The notes beneath the pieces are model-generated. The model ran no database searches. It was not told where the DNA came from and saw only the letters and a program-made list of their open reading frames with translations. Both the position numbers and the translations under genes were made by a program. Positions 7,164 to 14,311 of a DNA stretch of 19,562 nucleotides are shown in pieces (the stretch's first letter is position 1; every line of letters starts with the position of its first letter). The DNA comes from Eubacterium sp. UBA5416 (GTDB taxonomy: Bacteria; Bacillota; Clostridia; Lachnospirales; Lachnospiraceae): NCBI GenBank assembly GCA_002409525.1, contig DHNM01000012.1, positions 3,428 to 22,989 of the forward strand, given 5' to 3'.

Positions 7164-8660
7164 TCACTTCTGCAGGCGAATCACATGGAAACTCTTATCG
7201 CATAGCCTGGCATTTAAGATACCATCTGTAACTTTTGCATTCTCTATGTTCACAGGCACTACATGATCGGGATGCTCCTCTGTGTTCACCGCCTTCAGAT
7301 CCGGATTCGTCATCACGATATGCTCTTTCACCTGATATCCCTCAAACTGTCGGAGATCACAGGAAAGTTCCATAGAGTCATCCAGATCTTTATTTACTGC
7401 AAAGATTGTCAAAGCATCACTTTCTTCATCCATAACACATACGGCATCGAGATATGGTGCATCTCCGTGAACGCTCTCATAACAGGGTGTATCAACCAGG
7501 GTTCCCAAAACCGTCCCGCGCCCATATCGGCTGATCAATTCGAAAGGATAATAAATTGTCTGTTTCCAAGCCCCGGTATCCGAGGTCATAATCGGTGCAA
7601 TCACGTTGACCAGCTGAGCAAGACACGCAATCTTTACGCGGTCTGCATGTGTAAGCATCGTAATCATCATTCCCGCAACCAGAAGTGCGTCTTCAAAATT
7701 ATAGATGTCTTCCAGCTGATGAGGTGCTTCACACCAGCGCTCCAGTTTTTGATCCTGTTCATTAGAATGATACCACACATTCCACTCGTCAAAGGAAAGA
7801 TTGATATTTTTGCGTTTGCGTTTCTTTGCTTTAACGGCATCGCAGATGGATACAACCGAACTTATGAATTCATCCATGGCAACCGTACTGGCAAGAAAAT
7901 CCGGTGTATTATTGTCCCGATTTCCGTAATACTGGTGCAGTGACAGATAATCTGTTACGTCATAAGCTTCGGAGAGAACGGTATCCTCCCAGGTTCCGAA
8001 TGTATCTATCGTAAGAGATGAGCTTCCACATGTCACAAGTTCGATCGACGGATCCACCATCTTCATAATACGTCCGGCTTCCGCGGCAATCCTTCCATAT
8101 TCCTGTGCTGTCTTATGCCCCATCTGCCATGGACCGTCCATCTCATTGCCCAGGCACCAGAGTTTGATGTCATGCGGTTTTTCGTATCCGTGTTTTTTCC
8201 TCAGGTTGCTGTAATACGTACCCTCTTTAAGGTTACAGTATTCCACGATGTTTTTCGCGTCATCCACACCACGGGTTCCAAGATTTACCGCCATCATGGC
8301 CTCAGTATTGGCTTTCCCGGTCCAATCCATAAATTCGTTTAAGCCAAACTGATTGGTCTCGATTACATTCCACGCAAGATCCGTCTTCCTTGGGCGTTCA
8401 CTCTTCGGTCCTACGCCGTCTTCCCAGTGATAACCGGATACAAAATTCCCGCCCGGATAGCGGACAACCGGGACATCTAACCGGGTGATCAGCTGTGCCA
8501 CATCTGTTCTAAAGCCCTGTTCATCTGCCAAAGGACTCCCCGGCTGATAGATTCCCCCATATACACCACGTCCGAGATGCTCAATAAATGATCCGTAGAT
8601 TCTCTTGTCCACTTCCCCGATTTTAAAATGTTTGTCAATAAATAATTTTGATCTTTTCAT
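7164..8660 (-). CDS. abfA: Intracellular alpha-L-arabinofuranosidase, glycoside hydrolase family 51
   Basis: 498 residues, about the size of characterised bacterial GH51 enzymes. It removes L-arabinofuranose from arabinan or arabinoxylan oligosaccharides. The catalytic acid/base is E173 in LGNEMDGPW and the nucleophile is E292 in SFDEWNVWY. The 119-residue spacing matches the E175/E294 pair of the Geobacillus enzyme. RYPGGNFVSGYHWEDGVGP (67-85) is a strong GH51 motif. There is no signal peptide, so substrates must be imported first. AAGGAGAGG precedes the ATG. The upstream DNA is almost entirely repeat copies 3a and 3b, so its promoter must lie in or beyond them. It is divergent from an AraC-type regulator and lies upstream of holA. 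Confidence 0.94.
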   Translation of the reverse strand: MKRSKLFIDKHFKIGEVDKRIYGSFIEHLGRGVYGGIYQPGSPLADEQGFRTDVAQLITRLDVPVVRYPGGNFVSGYHWEDGVGPKSERPRKTDLAWNVIETNQFGLNEFMDWTGKANTEAMMAVNLGTRGVDDAKNIVEYCNLKEGTYYSNLRKKHGYEKPHDIKLWCLGNEMDGPWQMGHKTAQEYGRIAAEAGRIMKMVDPSIELVTCGSSSLTIDTFGTWEDTVLSEAYDVTDYLSLHQYYGNRDNNTPDFLASTVAMDEFISSVVSICDAVKAKKRKRKNINLSFDEWNVWYHSNEQDQKLERWCEAPHQLEDIYNFEDALLVAGMMITMLTHADRVKIACLAQLVNVIAPIMTSDTGAWKQTIYYPFELISRYGRGTVLGTLVDTPCYESVHGDAPYLDAVCVMDEESDALTIFAVNKDLDDSMELSCDLRQFEGYQVKEHIVMTNPDLKAVNTEEHPDHVVPVNIENAKVTDGILNARLCDKSFHVIRLQK

Positions 8661-8690
8661 TTAAATACCCTCTCCTTCTTTGTTGATTAC

Positions 8691-8782
8691 ACCCTATTCG
8701 GGCTCCCTTCTCATGTTGTTGCGAGTCTCAAGGTGTATGCTTTTTCATGCAAGCATGAACAGCATACACCTTTCGACTCTTG
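8691..8782 (+). repeat. Partial copy 3a of the structured repeat (P3 tip plus P4)
   Basis: It contains CCCTATTCGGGC, the right arm of P3 and a full P4 hairpin, but lacks P1-left, P2 and P3-left. 8692-8782 repeats at 8852-8942, offset 160 bp, with one mismatch (C at 8770, T at 8930). It ends in the conserved CGCACC junction leading to copy 3b. Together 3a and 3b fill most of the 374-bp gene-free stretch 8661-9034. Confidence 0.85.
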
Positions 8783-8791
8783 CGCACCATA

Positions 8792-8947
8792 GATACCAAC
8801 GGATTGTTCCGCGCTTTGCGCTCTCACAATCCTAACAACATTCAAAGTCCGCCCTATTCGGGCTCCCTTCTCATGTTGTTGCGAGTCTCAAGGTGTATGC
8901 TTTTTCATGCAAGCATGAACAGCATACACTTTTCGACTCTTGGTATC
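8792..8947 (+). repeat. Complete copy 3b of the structured interspersed repeat
   Basis: P1 is GATACCAA (8792-8799) with TTGGTATC (8940-8947). P2 is GGATTG with CAATCC (8801-8832), inner GCGC-TTT-GCGC. P3 is AACAACAT with ATGTTGTT (8834-8880). P4 has base GAGTC with GACTC (8883-8887, 8935-8939), then GGTGTATGC with a GCATACAC arm. Compared with copies 2 and 4, the changes in P1, P2, P3 and both parts of P4 are compensatory. Confidence 0.88.
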
Positions 8948-8969
8948 AACTACCTATTTTCTTTTAACA

Positions 8970-8997
8970 TTGACATTTTTTCCGGTTATGTTATTCT
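8970..8997 (+). promoter_or_regulatory. Candidate promoter of the AraC-family regulator
   Basis: TTGACA (8970-8975), 16-bp spacer, TATTCT (8992-8997; 4 of 6). It begins about 22 bp after repeat copy 3b and reads toward the regulator start at 9035. Confidence 0.5.
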
Positions 8998-9034
8998 TTG
9001 TGTAAACACTATGACTTCTCAGAAAGGACTTTCT

Positions 9035-9823
9035 ATGATTTCAGTTGATTACTGTGGATATCACACTCATAACCCTGACAGTGAATTGATTTATCGTCCG
9101 ACCGGAACGGCAAATTATCTTTTTCTTCTGGTTCTTGCACCGATGACTTTTCGGTTTCCGGGCCGTTCTGCCTTAAAGGTGAAATCCGGTGCATGTATAC
9201 TCTATGCTCCGAATCAGTACCAGAACTATCAGGCGGACAGGGAATTCTTTAACAGCTATGTTCATTTCAGCTGTAAACATGAGATTGTTGATCCGTATGA
9301 TATCCGCCAAAATGAAATATTCTATCCTTACAACACAGAGGAACTGAATTGGCTGTTAAAACAGATTTATCAGGAATTCTTAAGCCAGATGACATTTTCT
9401 GATACTATGATGGATCTTTACATCCGGCAGCTTCTCATACTTCTCCATCGCGGCCAGTGCCGGGAATCTATTCCCACCGAACAGCATCAGAATATATATC
9501 CCCAGCTTCTGGCGCTGCGCGGACAGATGCTGGGGAACTGTGAACAAAACTGGACGATCGACCAGCTATGTAAGATCCTGAATATCGGAAAGAGCCAGCT
9601 CTACATCTATTATCAGGATTTCTTCCACTGTTCTCCCAAGGAAGAACTCATACAGGCCCGGCTTTCCAAGGCCAAATATCTGATGAGCAATGATGCGGTC
9701 ACAATCAAACAGGCCGCCCTGGAATCCGGATTTCAAAACATCAACCATTTTAACCGTCTCTTCAAGAGTCAGTGCGGATGTACGCCCGGCGAGTACCGCA
9801 GAGCAAATCAGCATTCATCCTGA
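9035..9823 (+). CDS. AraC-family transcriptional regulator with N-terminal cupin-like sensor
   Basis: 262 residues from the ATG at 9035 (AAAGGA about six bases upstream). The N-terminal half (about 20-90) resembles the AraC sugar-binding cupin fold (APMTFRFPGR, then ILYAPNQYQNY). The C-terminal roughly 100 residues hold two helix-turn-helix motifs: WTIDQLCKILNIGKSQLYIYY and VTIKQAALESGFQNINHFNRLFK, ending CTPGEYRR, the usual AraC/XylS signature. The frame is open from 8780, but the 85 extra residues are translated repeat 3b and the spacer behind it, so I reject that longer start. It is divergent from abfA and convergent with the isomerase gene, so it probably controls one or both; the effector is unknown. 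Confidence 0.9.
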   Translation: MISVDYCGYHTHNPDSELIYRPTGTANYLFLLVLAPMTFRFPGRSALKVKSGACILYAPNQYQNYQADREFFNSYVHFSCKHEIVDPYDIRQNEIFYPYNTEELNWLLKQIYQEFLSQMTFSDTMMDLYIRQLLILLHRGQCRESIPTEQHQNIYPQLLALRGQMLGNCEQNWTIDQLCKILNIGKSQLYIYYQDFFHCSPKEELIQARLSKAKYLMSNDAVTIKQAALESGFQNINHFNRLFKSQCGCTPGEYRRANQHSS

Positions 9824-9845
9824 AAAAGGCCCCCCCAGCTTCCTG

Positions 9846-10529
9846 TTATTCTCTGGCATCCGGATACTCAAAGCATAGAAGACGATATGGCTCTTCATCT
9901 TCCTCGATCTTCGGAAAACGACCTACCGGCGGATTAAATCGGTTATCCGTATTGTCATCATTACACATAGAGACCTCACCGATCAGTACGTCACCGGTTC
10001 CCGGCTTCACGTCGAAATCGTGATACTGATGAGGCCATAGGGTGATGCTCTGCCCCGGCTCTAATTCAACGCCTGTTCCCGCTGCCACATAGTAAGATCT
10101 GCCGTCGGAGTTCACACAGACATCCGTGTCGGCAAGCTCTTCCTTCCCATCATCATTATAGACATGGATAATCATAGTTCCACCGCCTCTGTTGATGATA
10201 TCCTCAGATTTCTTCCAGTGAAAATGCATAGGGGAATGCTGACCTTCTTTTAACATTAACAATTTCTCTGCATACACTTTCTTGTACTTGGGATTATTCT
10301 GATTCCCGTTACGCAGAGTAATCAGGGCAAACCCCACCTTATCCCAGTCTTCCAGACCGTAATCCGTGATATCCCATCCGAGCATGTTATCGCGGATCTC
10401 ATCATATTCATGACCTTTATCCTCCCACTCTTTCGGTGTCCAGCCGCAAAATGGCGGAAGATGAAATCCATTATCTTTTACCAGTCTTTCCATATCTCTG
10501 ATACACGCATTGATTTTAGAACGTTTCAT
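9846..10529 (-). CDS. D-lyxose isomerase family sugar isomerase (cupin, EC 5.3.1.15-like)
   Basis: 227 residues, cytoplasmic. This family of metal-dependent ketol-isomerases converts D-lyxose to D-xylulose and often D-mannose to D-fructose. The cupin metal site is visible: SPMHFHWKKSED supplies H102, H104 and E109, and WPHQYHDF supplies H167 or H170. That H-H-E-H pattern fits the longer E. coli type rather than the short B. subtilis type. The opening KRSKINACIRDMERLV and the WDITDYG motif also fit. The frame extends to 10571, but the ATG at 10529 has AGAGGAGGT seven bases upstream, so I chose it. It follows the asparaginase gene by 88 bp and has its own promoter with an inverted repeat. The substrate is inferred from the family only. 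Confidence 0.82.
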   Translation of the reverse strand: MKRSKINACIRDMERLVKDNGFHLPPFCGWTPKEWEDKGHEYDEIRDNMLGWDITDYGLEDWDKVGFALITLRNGNQNNPKYKKVYAEKLLMLKEGQHSPMHFHWKKSEDIINRGGGTMIIHVYNDDGKEELADTDVCVNSDGRSYYVAAGTGVELEPGQSITLWPHQYHDFDVKPGTGDVLIGEVSMCNDDNTDNRFNPPVGRFPKIEEDEEPYRLLCFEYPDARE

Positions 10530-10576
10530 GTTAAATACCTCCTCTGACAATTTAAATATTTGTATACTCATAGATT

Positions 10577-10619
10577 ATCATACCCTGATACAGATCACAT
10601 GTAAAGTAGAATGTGATCT
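10577..10619 (-). promoter_or_regulatory. Promoter of the lyxose-isomerase gene with an inverted-repeat operator candidate
   Basis: On the minus strand TTTACA (10600-10605), 17-bp spacer and TATGAT (10577-10582), each 5 of 6 to consensus. A perfect 9-bp inverted repeat, AGATCACAT (10592-10600) and ATGTGATCT (10611-10619), spaced by 10 bp, surrounds the -35. It overlaps the stop codon of the asparaginase gene. The position suits a repressor or activator site, but no binding protein can be named. Confidence 0.55.
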
Positions 10620-11619
10620 ATCTTGGAACAGTCACTTCTCCCGCCAGATCCATGCAGAAATACTCGTCTATTTCATGTTTACTCTGTGTCTGTCCCAGCA
10701 CCCACATCAGTTTCGTGACTGCGGTTTCGGCAGTCATATCATAGGCCTGCAGAACTCCGCTTTTTAATGCCTTTCTGCCTGTCTCATAGACGGAAAGGTT
10801 GCTGCCTTCATATCGGCACTGGCTTCCAACTAGCACGAGCATCCCCTGTTCTATCGCCTGTTCCACGGCTGCTATAAAATTCTGATGCAGAAACGGCATT
10901 CCGCCAAGTCCAAATCCCTCAATGTAAACGCCGCGATAACCCTGCTGCTGCAGAATTTTCAGAATCTCCGGATCAATTCCGGGATAAAGTTTCAGCATAA
11001 ATACCTTCTCCGAGAACTTAAGACAGGGACGGAAAATGCCTTTCCTGGGCGGTATCTGACTTTCATCGATGTAAAGTCCCAGTGAGCTGATTTCCCCTAC
11101 ATTCGGATAATTGATACTTTCGAATGCATCAAAACTCACTGTACGAACCTTGGAGGCTCTGCAGCCAAGTATCACTTTCCGGTTAAAGGCCACAAATACA
11201 CCCGGATATCCGCTTGCGGCCATATGAATCGCACACCGGCAGTTTTCCATCGCATCCGCCACAGGATGTGAAATCGACAGCTGACTTCCGGTGACCACTA
11301 CAGGTATCGGAATATTCTGAAGCATAAAAGTCAGCATGGACGATGTATACGCAAGGGTGTCTGTACCATGTATCACAACAATTCCCTGATAATTTTCATA
11401 CTCGTCTTCTATAATGCCTGCAAGCTTCGCCCAGTCTTCGGGAAATATATTGGCACTATCCACTGAACTGTAATCTTTCATCTCTACTTCGATGTCATCA
11501 GACACCATATGCATCTTTCCCAGAATCTTCTGGCTGCTTAATCCCGGGACCAGACCTTCTTCGCTTTCCACAGAAGAGAGTGTCCCTCCGGTATTTAGAA
11601 TTAATATTTTCTTCTTCAT
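10618..11619 (-). CDS. ansA: Type I (cytoplasmic) L-asparaginase
   Basis: 333 residues without a signal peptide. It hydrolyses L-asparagine to aspartate and ammonia. The first catalytic threonine lies in LNTGGTLSS (T10), and the second triad element is HGTDTLAYTSSML (T86, D87). VVTGSQLSISHPVADAMENC and EGFGLGGMP are further asparaginase/glutaminase motifs. Length and lack of export signal fit the AnsA type. The ATG at 11619 has GGGAG three to four bases upstream, slightly close. The TAG stop overlaps the inverted repeat in the isomerase promoter. A role in aspartate or nitrogen supply is inferred; no nearby aspartase or transporter supports a pathway. Confidence 0.92.
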   Translation of the reverse strand: MKKKILILNTGGTLSSVESEEGLVPGLSSQKILGKMHMVSDDIEVEMKDYSSVDSANIFPEDWAKLAGIIEDEYENYQGIVVIHGTDTLAYTSSMLTFMLQNIPIPVVVTGSQLSISHPVADAMENCRCAIHMAASGYPGVFVAFNRKVILGCRASKVRTVSFDAFESINYPNVGEISSLGLYIDESQIPPRKGIFRPCLKFSEKVFMLKLYPGIDPEILKILQQQGYRGVYIEGFGLGGMPFLHQNFIAAVEQAIEQGMLVLVGSQCRYEGSNLSVYETGRKALKSGVLQAYDMTAETAVTKLMWVLGQTQSKHEIDEYFCMDLAGEVTVPR

Positions 11620-11632
11620 CTTCTCCCGCTTC

Positions 11633-11770
11633 TGCCCCAGTGGGCTTTATTCGCTTTTTTTCTGGTATCATACTTAGGATTTGTCCTTTTGGGATCATTA
11701 TACACTACATTCTTATGTCTTTTTCATGTGGCATGAAAAAGAGCACTGGTTTCCCTGTGTTTCTCGCACT
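11633..11770 (+). repeat. Degenerate remnants of the structured repeat before copy 4
   Basis: GCCC-CAGT-GGGC (about 11635-11644) and TGGTATCATAC (11664-11674) look like the P3 tip and the P1 right arm of a unit that lost P4. Next, CTTTTTCATG and CATGAAAAAG (11719-11741) form a perfect 10-bp hairpin like the P4 tip. TCGCAC near 11764 is the junction motif found before copies 2 and 3b. This fills the left part of the 377-bp gene-free stretch 11620-11996. Confidence 0.55.
11697..11702 (-). promoter_or_regulatory. Possible -10 box of the asparaginase gene
   Basis: A perfect TATAAT on the minus strand about 78 bp upstream of the ansA start. No good -35 was seen at 16-18 bp, so the assignment is weak. 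Confidence 0.3.
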
Positions 11771-11772
11771 TT

Positions 11773-11929
11773 ATGATACACGGATTGCTCCGCGCTTTGC
11801 GCTCACGCAATTCTACAAGCATTCGAAGTCCGCCCTGTTGGGCTACCTTCTCATGTTTGTTCGGGTTTCGAGGTCATGGCTATTTTCATGCAAGCATGAA
11901 ATAGCCATGACTTCGAAACCCTGTATCAT
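11773..11929 (+). repeat. Complete copy 4 of the structured interspersed repeat
   Basis: P1 is ATGATACA (11773-11780) with TGTATCAT (11922-11929). P2 is 11782-11813 with inner GCGC-TTT-GCGC. P3 is 11815-11860, ACAAGCAT with ATGTTTGT (one G-T pair), tip GCCC/GGGC. P4 is 11863-11921 and is nearly perfect over about 29 bp, base GGGTTTCG with CGAAACCC, middle GTCATGGCTA with TAGCCATGAC. The rny terminator starts directly next to it. Confidence 0.88.
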
Positions 11930-11977
11930 GCAAAAAGGTCGTGATTTCCATCTTTTTGATGGATATCACAACCTTTA
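11930..11977 (-). terminator. Rho-independent terminator of rny
   Basis: A long stem (AAAGGT at 11934-11939 with ACCTTT at 11971-11976, continuing through GTGAT and CCATC with two mismatches) closes on a short loop. On the minus strand it is followed by TTTTTG. It is 20 bp downstream of the rny stop. Confidence 0.85.
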
Positions 11978-11996
11978 TTTACTAAAGGAAATTCAC

Positions 11997-13553
11997 CTAT
12001 TTCGCGTAGTCTGTTACGCGGTTTTCACGAATTACATTTACTTTGATCTGTCCCGGATATTCCAATTCAGCTTCTATCTGTTTTGAAATTTTTCTCGCCA
12101 GGAGTACCATCTCGTTATCATTAACCTGATCTGGTATCACCATAACGCGAACTTCCCTGCCTGCCTGAATAGCAAAAGACTTGTCCACTCCCTGAAAGGA
12201 GTTCGTAATATCTTCTAATTGTTTTAATCTGTTTGTATATGTTTCCAATGTCTCTCTTCTCGCTCCCGGCCGAGCTGCTGAAATAGCATCTGCAGCCTGT
12301 ACAAGACATGCAATCAGAGACTGTGGTTCTACATCACCATGATGGGCTTCCACCGCATTAACGATAATCGCAGGCTCTTTGTACTTACGACAGAGCTCAG
12401 CACCAATCTGGATATGGGATCCCTCTACTTCATGGTCAATGGATTTTCCAATGTCATGTAACAGTCCTGCACGTTTTGCCATGCGCACATCTGTTCCTAC
12501 TTCACCGGCAAGTAATCCTGCCAGCTGCGCCACCTCAATTGAATGTTTCAATGCATTCTGTCCATAGCTGGTACGGAATTTCATTCGGCCTAAGAGACGG
12601 ACCAATTCGGAATGTATGCCATGTACGCCGACTTCGAGAGTCGCCGCTTCGCCTTCTTCACGGATCGATGTATCCACTTCTTTTTGTGCTTTTGTAACCA
12701 TTTCTTCAATGCGGGCCGGATGAATTCGTCCATCAACAATTAATTTCTCTAATGCGATACGTGCCACCTCACGTCTGATCGGATCAAATGAGGACAACAC
12801 TACCGCTTCCGGTGTATCATCGATAATCAAATCCACTCCTGTAAGAGTTTCCAGGGTACGGATATTACGTCCTTCCCTGCCAATAATTCTCCCCTTCATC
12901 TCATCATTAGGAAGCTGTACTACAGAAATCGTTGACTCCGAAACATGATCTACCGCACACTTCTGTATTGCAGTAACCACATATTCCTTCGCCTTCTTGT
13001 CTGCATCGTTTTTGGCCTTTGTAACCAATTCTTTGTAAATTTTAGCAGTGTCAATTTCAACTTCATCTTCAACAGATTTTAAAAGATATTCTTTTGCCTG
13101 TTCGGAGGTGAGACCGGAAATTCTCTCCAGTTCCTGTACTCCTTGATCATATAACTCGTTGGTCTGTTTTTCCTTTTTTCTGGTTTCTGTTTCTCTTGCT
13201 GTAATATCATTCTCGCGACGCTCTAAAGCATCGGCTTTCCTGTCTAATGATTCTTCCTTGGACAGTACTCGCTTTTCATACTTCTGCAGCTCCGATCTTC
13301 GTTCCCGATTCTCTTTATCCGCCTCATTCTGTGCTTTTAAAGATTCCTCTTTCACCTCTAAAAGTGCCTCACGTTTCCTAGTTTCAGCAGATTTCAACGC
13401 CTCATCTATTATGTTTCTGGCCTTTTCCTCCGCAGTGCCAATCTTTTCGGAATCCTCCCGAATCTTCTTGTCAACTGCAGTTTTGCTAACAACAGGAACT
13501 GCAATAAGCAGAGTAACACACACAGCAACAATTGCAACGATTGCAACTATCAC
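11997..13553 (-). CDS. rny: Ribonuclease Y
   Basis: 518 residues, the usual length. RNase Y is the membrane-bound endoribonuclease that starts mRNA decay in many Firmicutes. An N-terminal membrane segment (about 2-22) is followed by a long coiled coil rich in E, K and R (about 30-190), a KH RNA-binding domain with GRIIGREGRNIRTLE (221-235), and an HD domain with HDIGKSIDHE (366-375; H366 and D367 bind metal). The C-terminus RENRVTDYAK is characteristic. The start codon is GTG at 13551-13553 with AAGGAGGTG five bases upstream. It is a single-gene unit between its own promoter and a terminator. The neighbouring recX-recA operon upstream is also common for rny. Confidence 0.96.
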   Translation of the reverse strand: MIVAIVAIVAVCVTLLIAVPVVSKTAVDKKIREDSEKIGTAEEKARNIIDEALKSAETRKREALLEVKEESLKAQNEADKENRERRSELQKYEKRVLSKEESLDRKADALERRENDITARETETRKKEKQTNELYDQGVQELERISGLTSEQAKEYLLKSVEDEVEIDTAKIYKELVTKAKNDADKKAKEYVVTAIQKCAVDHVSESTISVVQLPNDEMKGRIIGREGRNIRTLETLTGVDLIIDDTPEAVVLSSFDPIRREVARIALEKLIVDGRIHPARIEEMVTKAQKEVDTSIREEGEAATLEVGVHGIHSELVRLLGRMKFRTSYGQNALKHSIEVAQLAGLLAGEVGTDVRMAKRAGLLHDIGKSIDHEVEGSHIQIGAELCRKYKEPAIIVNAVEAHHGDVEPQSLIACLVQAADAISAARPGARRETLETYTNRLKQLEDITNSFQGVDKSFAIQAGREVRVMVIPDQVNDNEMVLLARKISKQIEAELEYPGQIKVNVIRENRVTDYAK

Positions 13554-13600
13554 AGGAGCACCTCCTTATTTAGTTTTCATTGTCCATTCACAACACTTCA

Positions 13601-13629
13601 ATTTTATACTGTTTTTTATCTTTTGTCAA
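13601..13629 (-). promoter_or_regulatory. Sigma-A promoter of rny
   Basis: On the minus strand TTGACA (13624-13629), exactly 17 bp, TAAAAT (13601-13606; 5 of 6). The predicted leader to the GTG is about 40 bases. Confidence 0.75.
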
Positions 13630-13652
13630 TCAGTTTAACCTTTACAGCTGTG

Positions 13653-13700
13653 AAAAGGTATAACCATCTGCAGAATTACCCGCGAATGGTTATACCTTTT
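13653..13700 (-). terminator. Terminator of the recA-recX operon, possibly bidirectional
   Basis: A perfect 15-bp inverted repeat, AAAAGGTATAACCAT (13653-13667) with ATGGTTATACCTTTT (13686-13700), and an 18-base loop. Both strands end in T runs (four on minus, five on plus). The far arm touches the recX stop codon. Confidence 0.8.
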
Positions 13701-14311
13701 TACTCTGATTCACTATATCTGCGAAGCACCTTCCCGATTTCTGATCCACAAAATCCGCGGCGCATAAGATATCCATACAGACGCCGCATCTCCTTCTCGC
13801 TTAACCTATGCGGTTCTCCCGCTCTTTTTCGTACGAGTTTCTCTATGACGGGCTCTTCAGATTCCCCTTCGAGATACTCCATTGCTCCCGTAATATCATC
13901 CTGTGATATTCCCTTTTTCTCCAGCTCTATCCGGATCCATCTGGCGCTTTTCTTTCCCCGCATGCTTTGCACATAGGAATTGGCGTACCCGGCATCATCA
14001 ATGTAATGATAACTTTTCACATAATCGACGGCACAGTCGATGACTTCATTCGGATGTCCGTCTTTCCTCAGTTTTTCTCTGAGCTGATGTTCCGTCCTGT
14101 CCTGTGCTGTGAGCAGATGCAGGGCCCGTAGCTTTGCACGTTTTTTCAAGACCTCTTCGAGAATCTCTTCATATGTCTCTTCTGAAAGTTCCCTGCCTTC
14201 TCTCAAATGATAACGGGATATCTCACCTTTGTACAACACAAAAGTAAGTTCTCCATCCGTTATCACCCGACTTTTCTTCTTTGTCAGTGGTTTAACTGCC
14301 TGTATAATCAT
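13700..14311 (-). CDS. recX: Regulatory protein RecX
   Basis: 203 residues. RecX binds RecA filaments and modulates (usually inhibits) recombinase activity. The protein has tandem three-helix repeats typical of RecX, with motifs LLTAQDRTEHQLREKLRKDG and YVKSYHYIDDAGYANSYV, then SARWIRIELEKKGIS and the C-terminal YLMRRGFCGSEIGKVL. Its ATG overlaps the recA stop as ATGA (14308-14311), so the two are translationally coupled and share the LexA-controlled promoter. The N-terminal ~45 residues precede the first RecX repeat, as often in Firmicutes. Confidence 0.92.
   Translation of the reverse strand: MIIQAVKPLTKKKSRVITDGELTFVLYKGEISRYHLREGRELSEETYEEILEEVLKKRAKLRALHLLTAQDRTEHQLREKLRKDGHPNEVIDCAVDYVKSYHYIDDAGYANSYVQSMRGKKSARWIRIELEKKGISQDDITGAMEYLEGESEEPVIEKLVRKRAGEPHRLSEKEMRRLYGYLMRRGFCGSEIGKVLRRYSESE

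Noticed and set aside
7263..7943. 226-codon plus-strand frame opposite abfA
   Set aside because: It lies entirely inside the clear GH51 gene, shows no recognisable domain and is best explained as an antisense shadow.
8691..8947. CRISPR array
   Set aside because: The repeated blocks are about 91 bp, occur only twice and contain long hairpins; there are no short regular repeats with unique spacers and no cas genes.
8780..9034. 85-residue N-terminal extension of the AraC regulator
   Set aside because: It is mostly translated repeat copy 3b; the ATG at 9035 has a proper ribosome site and begins the family-like domain.
3181..11929. HEARO/OMEGA-type RNA or integron attC sites
   Set aside because: No IscB/TnpB-like nuclease or integron integrase is encoded nearby, and I cannot recognise the diagnostic motifs of either.
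11580..12086. 168-codon plus-strand frame across the ansA-rny gap
   Set aside because: It is composed of antisense ansA, repeat remnants, copy 4 and antisense rny; no independent coding signal.
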